Part shown: positions 1-4,544 of the stretch, piece by piece
How positions within the stretch are numbered: position 1 is the stretch's first letter
Layout of the letters: every line of letters begins with the position of its first letter
Assembly (NCBI GenBank): GCA_900553335.1
Contig: USCU01000088.1
Span: 1 to 5,557, forward strand
Direction: 5' to 3'
DNA: 5,557 bases
From: an uncultured Ruminococcus sp.
GTDB taxonomy: Bacteria > Bacillota > Clostridia > Oscillospirales > Ruminococcaceae
Program-made: the position numbers and the translations under genes
The notes under the pieces: model-generated
Database searches by the model: none
What the model was told of the DNA's origin: nothing
What the model saw: the letters and a program-made list of their open reading frames with translations, nothing else

Positions 1-381
1 GCTTTCTCTTGAATCGTGGGGAGTTCTGAAAGGGTGTATTTCAAATTCATCAACATAAAATCTGTCCACAGATGAAAAAACGTTGATAACGCTGTTTGGA
101 GAAACCAGATCGTTTTGTGCGATATATTCCGCTGTTTTTAATCCTGTGAATATTGGAGTGCGGTACTTCTTCGTAAAATTCAAAAGCCCTTTTATGTGAT
201 CTGAATGCTCGTGAGTTATTAAAATTCCCGAAATTGCTTCAGGAGAAATGTTAATGCTTTCAAGTGCTGTAACCAATTTTTTGCAGCTTACTCCTGCATC
301 TATTAAAATTCCGCTCTTCGCTCCGCCTAAAAAAGTAGAATTACCGGAGCTTGAAGAATAAAGAGGACATAGTCTTGACAT
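1..381 (-). CDS. YycJ/WalJ-like metallo-beta-lactamase-fold hydrolase (5' part, runs off the left edge)
   Basis: The first 127 codons of a metallo-beta-lactamase-fold protein are present; the C-terminal half lies outside the window. Seen: an N-terminus with the YSSSSGNST stretch (about residues 8-16), a conserved Asp in ILIDAG (residue 28), the metal-binding motif THEHSDHI (residues 56-63: H57, H59, D61, H62), and a further probable metal ligand His in FRTPHDS (H122). These match the YycJ/WalJ family, usually about 260 residues, so roughly half is here. Members are predicted cytoplasmic two-metal phosphodiesterase-like or nuclease-like hydrolases; in Bacillus and relatives yycJ/walJ sits with the WalRK cell-wall regulators and has been linked to coordination of division and replication. 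No walRK genes are visible here. The ATG start has AGGTGAT three bases upstream. The gene lies behind murA in the same direction, but a terminator ends about 13 bases before its start codon. The exact substrate is unknown. Confidence 0.9.
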   Translation of the reverse strand, partial: MSRLCPLYSSSSGNSTFLGGAKSGILIDAGVSCKKLVTALESINISPEAISGILITHEHSDHIKGLLNFTKKYRTPIFTGLKTAEYIAQNDLVSPNSVINVFSSVDRFYVDEFEIHPFRTPHDSRES

Positions 382-393
382 AATATCACCTGC

Positions 394-435
394 TTAAAAA
401 ATAAAAGGCGGACAGCACATTTAAGCCGCCGCCTT
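394..435 (-). terminator. Intrinsic terminator after murA
   Basis: Read on the minus strand, AAGGCGG (435-429) pairs perfectly with CCGCCTT (411-405). Inside it CGGC (428-425) pairs with GCTG (416-413, one G-U), with one bulged base and an 8-base loop. A T-rich run, TTATTTTTT, follows (404-396). This 11-bp GC-rich stem plus T tract is a classical Rho-independent terminator. It sits between murA and the downstream metallohydrolase gene, so that gene probably depends on read-through unless it has its own start signal. Confidence 0.8.
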
Positions 436-453
436 GAAAATTCAAATTTAAGT

Positions 454-1746
454 TTATCCCGAAATCGCCTGAACATTTGAGTCGGGATAGTATCTTCTTA
501 CCATATCTCCGCCGAGAGCACGTACCTTAGCGTCTATGCCCTCATAACCTCTTTCAATATGAAAAATATCATCAATAATTGTTTCGCCATCAGCAGCAAG
601 TCCTGCAATAATCATAGCAGCTCCCGCTCTTAAATCGGTTGCCTTAACCGGTGCACCGGTTAGATGTCCAACACCTTGAATTATAGCAACCTTACCGTCA
701 ACTAAAATGTCAGCGCCCATTCTTCTTAACTCTGCAACATATCTGAAACGATTATCAAAAATGTCGTCAGTAACAATGCTTGTCCCTTCAGCAAGTGTTA
801 AAAGAGTAGAAAGCTGAGGCTGCATATCTGTTGGAAATCCCGGGTGCGGCATTGTTCTGACACTTGTTTTCATGAATTTTGTGTCAGGCTTAACGAAAAC
901 CCTGACACTTTCGTCAAACTCCTCAACGCAAGCGCCGATTTTTTGAAGCTTTGCTGTAATTGATTCCAAATGCTTTGGAATCACGTTTTTTATAAGCACA
1001 TCGCCTCTTGTGGCTGCTGCCATAACCATATAAGTGCCGGCTTCAATCTGATCCGGAATAATAGCATATGTGATTCCCTTTAAATGATTAACGCCTCGAA
1101 TCTTGATAACATCTGTTCCGGCACCTCTTATATCAGCTCCCATAGAGTTTAAGAAGTTTGCTAAGTCTACGATGTGCGGCTCTTTTGCAGCGTTTTCGAT
1201 AACCGTAAGTCCTTTTGCCTTTACTCCTGCAAAAATGGCGTTTATGGTAGCTCCTACAGTAATGAAGTCAAAATACACATTGCCGCCGTAAAGCTCATCA
1301 CACTTAACGTGTACAGTTCCGGCATGCATATCGTCCACAGCTCCTAAAGATCTGAAAGCCTTAAGGTGTTGATCAATAGGTCTGTCGCCTAAATCGCATC
1401 CTCCCGGCATCGGAACATATGCTTCATGAAATCTTCCTAAAAGAGTTCCCAAAAAATAGCTGGAAGCACGCATGCTTCTTGCAAGCTCATACGGAACTAC
1501 GGGATTTTTAATTCCTGTTGTATCAAAAGAAACTACATTCTTTCCTGTAATCTGAACCTTCGCACCCATCTCACGAAGGATTTTCAAGCATATTGAGATA
1601 TCGCTTATCTCCGGTACGTTTTCTAAAACACAAGGCTCATCACAGAGAATAGTTGCTGCAACGATAGCAACAGCTGCATTCTTAGCTCCGCTTATGACAA
1701 CCTCGCCGTTTAGGGGTTTGCCCCCTCTAATAACATACTTATCCAT
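454..1746 (-). CDS. murA: UDP-N-acetylglucosamine 1-carboxyvinyltransferase (MurA)
   Basis: MurA transfers enolpyruvate from PEP to UDP-GlcNAc in the cytoplasm, the first committed step of peptidoglycan synthesis and the target of fosfomycin. Counted from the ATG, the 430-residue protein carries the UDP-GlcNAc/PEP-binding SGAKNAA motif with K22 and N23, D49, the catalytic loop PMPGGCDLGDRPID with Cys117 (so predicted fosfomycin-sensitive by this residue), the catalytic Asp307 in FPTDMQPQ, DLRAG (R373) and HIERGYEG (R399). All fit the E. coli MurA pattern, and the length is normal. An in-frame GTG lies directly before the ATG (1747-1749). The ATG is preferred because AAGGGG ends seven bases before it and it restores family numbering. 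Firmicutes often carry two paralogues (MurAA/MurAB); the window does not say which this is. It is transcribed leftwards from at least one good promoter and followed by a terminator. Confidence 0.97.
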   Translation of the reverse strand: MDKYVIRGGKPLNGEVVISGAKNAAVAIVAATILCDEPCVLENVPEISDISICLKILREMGAKVQITGKNVVSFDTTGIKNPVVPYELARSMRASSYFLGTLLGRFHEAYVPMPGGCDLGDRPIDQHLKAFRSLGAVDDMHAGTVHVKCDELYGGNVYFDFITVGATINAIFAGVKAKGLTVIENAAKEPHIVDLANFLNSMGADIRGAGTDVIKIRGVNHLKGITYAIIPDQIEAGTYMVMAAATRGDVLIKNVIPKHLESITAKLQKIGACVEEFDESVRVFVKPDTKFMKTSVRTMPHPGFPTDMQPQLSTLLTLAEGTSIVTDDIFDNRFRYVAELRRMGADILVDGKVAIIQGVGHLTGAPVKATDLRAGAAMIIAGLAADGETIIDDIFHIERGYEGIDAKVRALGGDMVRRYYPDSNVQAISG

Positions 1747-1828
1747 CACTAAGCCCCTTATAAGTCATTTTGTTGTCTGCTTTTTTCTTTATATATATTT
1801 TTACACTGATCAATCTTTACAAATTAAT

Positions 1829-1857
1829 ATTATACCCTGTTTTTCATTTTAAATCAA
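1829..1857 (-). promoter_or_regulatory. Sigma-A-type promoter for murA (proximal)
   Basis: On the minus strand TTGATT (1857-1852) is followed after exactly 17 bases by a perfect TATAAT (1834-1829). Transcription would start near 1822, giving an untranslated leader of about 75 bases to murA. This is a near-consensus housekeeping promoter in an AT-rich setting. Confidence 0.8.
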
Positions 1858-2007
1858 ACGTTTTGGAAATTTTCTACTATTTACATAGAAATCAGTTTAA
1901 TTAAAAGTTATATTTCTACATCTTAGCAGTACGTCCGAACAAAAAAACACGGATCTACAAGGCATTGCATATCTATATCTTGTGCAAATCGCACTTGTAT
2001 ACACTAT

Positions 2008-2036
2008 ATTCTATCATATAAGTTAGAAAAAATCAA
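2008..2036 (-). promoter_or_regulatory. Second leftward sigma-A-type promoter, distal to murA
   Basis: On the minus strand TTGATT (2036-2031) is followed after 17 bases by TAGAAT (2013-2008), the same two hexamers and spacing as the ruvC promoter in this window. Transcription from about 2001 would run leftwards through about 250 bases before murA. It could be a second murA promoter or drive a separate small RNA. The match is strong, but use is unproven. Confidence 0.6.
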
Positions 2037-2159
2037 GGCTTTTTACCAAATCTGCCGATTAAACTGTTAATTTTTACTTTTGAGTAAAAATGGACGGTAT
2101 TTTGATCGACGGTATTATACAGAACCTTAGACAAAACAGCAAACGGAGCTTTAATCTCC

Positions 2160-2188
2160 TTGACTAAAACTCAATAGAATGCTAATAT
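2160..2188 (+). promoter_or_regulatory. Sigma-A-type promoter for the NusG-II/Gx transporter unit
   Basis: TTGACT (2160-2165) is followed after exactly 17 bases by TAATAT (2183-2188). Transcription would start near 2195. This is the best rightward promoter in the divergent region and gives a leader of roughly 130-180 bases, depending on which start codon the NusG-II gene uses. AAACTCA/TGAGTTT heptamers flank it (see findings). Confidence 0.75.
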
Positions 2189-2194
2189 AGTTTT

Positions 2195-2375
2195 AAAGAA
2201 AACTGAGTTTGCCTGTCTGATAATTTGAGTTTAGTTTAACTTTCAAATCGAACAGCTTAATATTTCAGGAGGGGATAATGATGATCCCTAATTGAAAGGC
2301 TTATGGACTGGTGCCGATTGTTAAAAGATGGGTATGTGTCCTCTCGGTGAAGAAATCTGTCGGGCGGTGATTGTA
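2195..2375 (+). promoter_or_regulatory. Long 5' leader with a strong RBS over a 5-codon ORF
   Basis: Between the predicted transcription start and the NusG-II gene lies a leader with an unusually perfect Shine-Dalgarno, AGGAGGGG (2267-2274). It is placed not before the main gene but before ATGATG, whose frame stops after five codons (2278-2295, MMIPN). GGGGAT (2271-2276) can pair with ATCCCT (2284-2289), putting the two ATGs in a 7-base loop and burying part of the Shine-Dalgarno. A second short ORF follows in another frame (2303-2350, MDWCRLLKDGYVSSR, no clear RBS). The frame of the 5-codon ORF re-opens and ends with a TGA at 2368-2370. I recognise no known riboswitch or T-box consensus. A leader-peptide or translational-coupling role is inference. 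Confidence 0.4.
2278..2295 (+). CDS. Candidate 5-codon leader ORF
   Basis: ATG ATG ATC CCT AAT TGA begins five bases after the AGGAGG core (2267-2272); the second ATG is eight bases after it. This is the best ribosome binding site in the rightward unit, yet the frame closes after five codons. It may be a translated leader peptide, a ribosome standby site, or the relic of a longer ORF whose frame has been lost. Translation is not demonstrated, and the peptide has no recognisable content. Confidence 0.3.
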   Translation: MMIPN

Positions 2376-2732
2376 GTGATCAAAACGCATAAATTCTGGA
2401 TTTTTTTGTTAGCCGTGATTTTAGCGGTTTGTATAGGCTTAGTGTTTTTGCTTCACCAAAAAAGCGGAGAAACTGTGTTTGTATATCACAAGGACGAGCT
2501 TGTGTATAAAATGGACCTTGACAAGGATGAAATTAAAGAATTTGCATTTGACGAGGGAGTAAACGTAGTTGAAGTAAAGGATAAAGAGGTATATGTCAAA
2601 AGCGCTGACTGTAAAAATCAAATCTGCGTAAACAGTGATCCGATAAGCTCTGCCGGATCAATTATAGTATGTGCACCTCATCGCTTTACGGTAAAAGTAT
2701 GCAGAGAATCATCAGAGGACGCATATGTATAG
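2376..2732 (+). CDS. Membrane-anchored NusG domain II protein (EetA-like)
   Basis: From the GTG at 2376 this is a 118-residue protein. A short basic N-terminus is followed by one hydrophobic segment (FWIFLLAVILAVCIGLVFLL, about residues 8-27) and an outward-facing NusG-II domain of about 85 residues. The family's Cys pair lies in ADCKNQICV and a third Cys in IIVCAPHRFTVKV; one more Cys sits near the end. The family is named for similarity to an inserted domain of some NusG proteins; it is not a transcription factor here. Similar small proteins pair with Gx transporters and, in flavin-based extracellular electron transfer loci, with EetB; the electron-transfer role is inference. Start: GGTGAT lies four bases before the GTG, the same arrangement as at ruvC and the metallohydrolase. 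An upstream in-frame ATG at 2328 (134 residues) has no RBS and would add a non-typical tail. Its last bases overlap one possible start of the next gene. Confidence 0.85.
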   Translation: MIKTHKFWIFLLAVILAVCIGLVFLLHQKSGETVFVYHKDELVYKMDLDKDEIKEFAFDEGVNVVEVKDKEVYVKSADCKNQICVNSDPISSAGSIIVCAPHRFTVKVCRESSEDAYV

Positions 2733-3252
2733 AGGATTTAAAATGAATTACAAAAAATTTTGTCTTTCAGCTTTGTTTTTGGCGCTTTCCATTGCAATTT
2801 ATACACTTGAAAGCTTTATACCACCGATAGGTATACCCGGTGCAAAGCTTGGGCTCTCAAATATAGTTACGCTTATGGCTCTTTTATATCTCGGAGTCAA
2901 ACTGAGCGCTTGCATATTATTTTTGAGAATTGCAGTTACAGCTCTTTTTTCAGGAACTGTCATAAGCTTTGTGTTTTCGCTGTTTGGCGGAGTTTTTGCA
3001 TTTGTTATAATGAGCGTAATGGTCACGCTTCTCCCTAATAAGCTTATATGGGCATCGTCTGTTATGGGTGCAGTGTTCCACAACATAGGACAGCTATTAG
3101 CGGCAGCAATCATAATTGATAATATGAGTGTTATTTATTATCTGCCGATTTTGACTGTTACGGCAATTGCGACCGGTGCGTTTACGGGGCTTGCAGCACA
3201 GCTTACTGACAATCGCCTTGGAAAGGTAATAAAATCAAGGTTTCGTCTGTGA
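2725..3252 (+). CDS. Gx transporter family membrane protein (heptaprenyl diphosphate synthase component I-like, EetB-like)
   Basis: A polytopic inner-membrane protein of 169-175 residues with about five hydrophobic segments and an ECF-transporter-like look. Family signatures are seen in order: the PPIGIPGAKLGLSNIVTL stretch (about 33-50), FLRIAVTALFSG (66-77), FSLFGGVFAF (84-93) and MGAVFHNIGQLLAAA (114-128). Members are annotated as Gx transporters or as component I of heptaprenyl diphosphate synthase; EetB of extracellular electron transfer loci belongs to the same kind of protein. The substrate is unknown. No polyprenyl synthase component II or ApbE flavin transferase accompanies it here. 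Two starts are possible: ATG 2725, which overlaps the previous gene by eight bases, and ATG 2743 ten bases after it. Each has AGAGGA at a good distance (five or six bases). The shorter form, starting MNYKKF, looks more typical. The two genes are almost certainly co-translated from one transcript. Confidence 0.88.
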   Translation: MYRGFKMNYKKFCLSALFLALSIAIYTLESFIPPIGIPGAKLGLSNIVTLMALLYLGVKLSACILFLRIAVTALFSGTVISFVFSLFGGVFAFVIMSVMVTLLPNKLIWASSVMGAVFHNIGQLLAAAIIIDNMSVIYYLPILTVTAIATGAFTGLAAQLTDNRLGKVIKSRFRL

Positions 3253-3277
3253 TAAAACGGGCGGAGCTTTTTTGTTT
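3237..3277 (+). terminator. Probable intrinsic terminator overlapping the end of the Gx transporter gene
   Basis: AAGGTTTCGTCTG (3237-3249) can pair along 13 positions with CGGGCGGAGCTTT (3258-3270, five of the pairs G-U). The 8-base loop (3250-3257) contains the gene's own TGA stop, and TTTGTTT follows. The wobble pairs weaken the stem, but the layout fits a Rho-independent terminator and the next promoter begins only 18 bases further on. Confidence 0.5.
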
Positions 3278-3294
3278 ACTCACAGGGTCAAAAC

Positions 3295-3323
3295 TTGATT
3301 TTTTTACACTGTTGTGTTAGAAT
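3295..3323 (+). promoter_or_regulatory. Sigma-A-type promoter for ruvC-ruvA(-glmM)
   Basis: TTGATT (3295-3300) is followed after exactly 17 bases by TAGAAT (3318-3323). Transcription would start near 3330, about 30 bases before ruvC. I see no LexA/DinR-type palindrome of the Bacillus form overlapping it, so SOS control is not supported. Confidence 0.75.
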
Positions 3324-3362
3324 AATATTGTATATTTTTTGCTGCGGTGAGAGGGTGATTTT

Positions 3363-3863
3363 TTGCGGATAATCGGAATAGATCCGGGCTATGCTATAGT
3401 CGGATTCGGAATTTTGGATTATGACCGCAATGAGTTTTCCGTGGTCGATTTCGGAGCTATTACAACTCCTGCGGGATCACCGTTTGAGCTGCGGCTTAAA
3501 TCAATATATGACGATATGTGCGAGATACTCGATACATATAAGCCTGACGAGATGGGAATTGAAAAGCTGTTTTTTAACACTAACCAAAAGACGGGAATTG
3601 ATGTTGCACAGGCGAGAGGAGTTACTCTTCTTCCGGCGATCGAACGAGGAATAAAAATAAGCGAATATACACCTCTTCAGGTAAAGCAGTCGGTCGTAGG
3701 ATACGGAAGAGCTGAAAAGAAGCAGGTGCAGGAGCTTACACGGTCGATTTTAAGGCTTTCAAAAGTTCCGAAACCTGACGACACGGCGGACGCTCTGGCT
3801 ATTGCTATCACTCACGGGCACACATCTTTTAACACACTTAAAAATTTGGAGAAATATTTATGA
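3363..3863 (+). CDS. ruvC: Holliday junction resolvase RuvC (crossover junction endodeoxyribonuclease)
   Basis: RuvC is the dimeric endonuclease that cuts Holliday junctions symmetrically in homologous recombination and repair, working with the RuvAB branch-migration motor. The 166-residue protein has normal length and the RNase H-like fold signature. The four catalytic acids are visible: D7 in GIDPG, E67 in GIEKLFFN, and D140 and D143 in PDDTADALAIAITH. The NTNQKTGIDVAQARG region (about 72-86) matches the family's DNA-contact stretch. The start is a TTG at 3363, supported by GGTGAT (3354-3359) three bases upstream and because it places D7 at the family position; no nearby ATG would keep the GIDPG motif. 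The gene has its own promoter and its stop overlaps the ruvA start (ATGA). Confidence 0.96.
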   Translation: MRIIGIDPGYAIVGFGILDYDRNEFSVVDFGAITTPAGSPFELRLKSIYDDMCEILDTYKPDEMGIEKLFFNTNQKTGIDVAQARGVTLLPAIERGIKISEYTPLQVKQSVVGYGRAEKKQVQELTRSILRLSKVPKPDDTADALAIAITHGHTSFNTLKNLEKYL

Positions 3864-4459
3864 TATACAGTATAACAGGAAACGTTTTACATATAGGAAG
3901 TGATATGGCAGTAATCGAATGCAGCGGAATAGGATATTATATAAATACAACTGTTACTACGCTTTCGCAGATAAGCACTCAAGCCGGCAAAGTAACGTTA
4001 TATACTCATCTTGCTGTAAGAGAGGACGACATTTCTCTTTATGGCTTTGCGACATATGATGAGCTTAATGCATTTAAGCTTCTTACCTCCGTTTCAGGAG
4101 TAGGACCAAAAGCGGGACTTGCGATACTTTCTGTACTTACTCCTCAAAGCTTTGCACTTGCGGTTGCGACGGGTGATTCAAAGGCCTTTACAAAAGCTAA
4201 AGGAGTAGGACCTAAGGTTGCTCAGAGAATAACCTTAGAGCTTAAAGATAAGGTATCGCATGAAACGGAGCTTTTGGGTGACAATGCTGATGCCGACCTT
4301 TCAACAGACGGCTTTCCGAATGCCGAACAGGCGGTACTCGCACTTACAACTCTCGGATATTCTCAGTCAGAGGCGGCAAGCGCTGTTGCAAAGCTTAACC
4401 GAAGCTTATCGGTTGAAGAGCTTATAAAGGGCGGACTTAAGGTTTTATCGGGAAACTAA
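3860..4459 (+). CDS. ruvA: Holliday junction branch migration protein RuvA
   Basis: RuvA tetramers hold the Holliday junction in a square-planar form and load the RuvB helicase rings. The 199-residue protein shows the complete architecture. The N-terminal OB-fold domain (about 1-63) ends in the REDDISLYGF motif, with E55 and D56 matching the acidic-pin pair of E. coli. Two helix-hairpin-helix motifs follow (SVSGVGPKAGLAIL, about 77-90, and AKGVGPKVAQRI, about 113-124). After an acidic flexible linker (about 133-150), the RuvB-binding domain III starts at PNAEQAVLALTTLGYS. The ATG overlaps the ruvC stop by four bases (ATGA), and GGAG lies eight bases upstream, so the two are translationally coupled. 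Unlike the common ruvC-ruvA-ruvB order, the next gene is glmM. Confidence 0.96.
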   Translation: MIYSITGNVLHIGSDMAVIECSGIGYYINTTVTTLSQISTQAGKVTLYTHLAVREDDISLYGFATYDELNAFKLLTSVSGVGPKAGLAILSVLTPQSFALAVATGDSKAFTKAKGVGPKVAQRITLELKDKVSHETELLGDNADADLSTDGFPNAEQAVLALTTLGYSQSEAASAVAKLNRSLSVEELIKGGLKVLSGN

Positions 4460-4544
4460 TTCTCTAAGACAGACAAAACGCAGAATACTGTTTTAGGCAG
4501 TAAAATAAATAAAAAAATAAATAACTGAAAGGGACAGACGCAAA

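Larger units (their letters stand above)
1750..2159. other. AT-rich divergent intergenic region, no protein gene seen
   Basis: No convincing protein-coding gene is visible in this stretch between murA and the rightward operon promoter. It holds the two leftward promoters listed separately and a 7-bp inverted repeat TAGAAAT/ATTTCTA (1886-1892 and 1912-1918). It also has a small hairpin GTGC-AAATC-GCAC (1982-1994), a 9-bp AT-rich inverted repeat ATTTTTACT/AGTAAAAAT around 2070-2091, and a direct repeat GACGGTATT (2093-2101 and 2108-2116). On the minus strand a 15-codon ORF (1970-1923, MQCLVDPCFFVRTYC) lies downstream of the distal promoter but has no good ribosome binding site. The region probably regulates both flanking units. 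Confidence 0.6.

Noticed and set aside
1103..1291. 62-codon plus-strand ORF inside murA
   Set aside because: It lies antisense to a fully conserved part of MurA, has no RBS and no recognisable protein content.
1738..1768. 9-codon ORF (MTYKGLSDG) on the minus strand overlapping the murA start
   Set aside because: It has no RBS and is in an A-rich leader where short ATG frames are expected by chance.
2091..2118. TGGACG ... TATTAT as a rightward promoter
   Set aside because: The -35 is poor, and the TATTAT belongs to the GACGGTATT direct repeat.
2236..2263. TTAACT-16-TAATAT as a second rightward promoter
   Set aside because: It has a weaker -35 and a 16-base spacer, and its start point would fall on the AGGAGGGG site. 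The TTGACT-17-TAATAT promoter upstream is clearly better.
2328..2375. ATG 2328 as start of the NusG-II protein, adding 16 residues with a C-P-L-G-E-E-I-C stretch
   Set aside because: There is no Shine-Dalgarno before it and the extra residues are not family-like. The GTG at 2376 has GGTGAT at the spacing used by other genes here. It is not excluded.
3295..3362. SOS (LexA) control of ruvCA
   Set aside because: No CGAAC-N4-GTTCG-type palindrome is visible near the promoter.
4486..4516. Terminator after ruvA formed by TACTG-TTTTAGG-CAGTA
   Set aside because: The stem is only 5 bp and is followed by A-rich, not T-rich, sequence on the plus strand, so it cannot act as a rightward intrinsic terminator.
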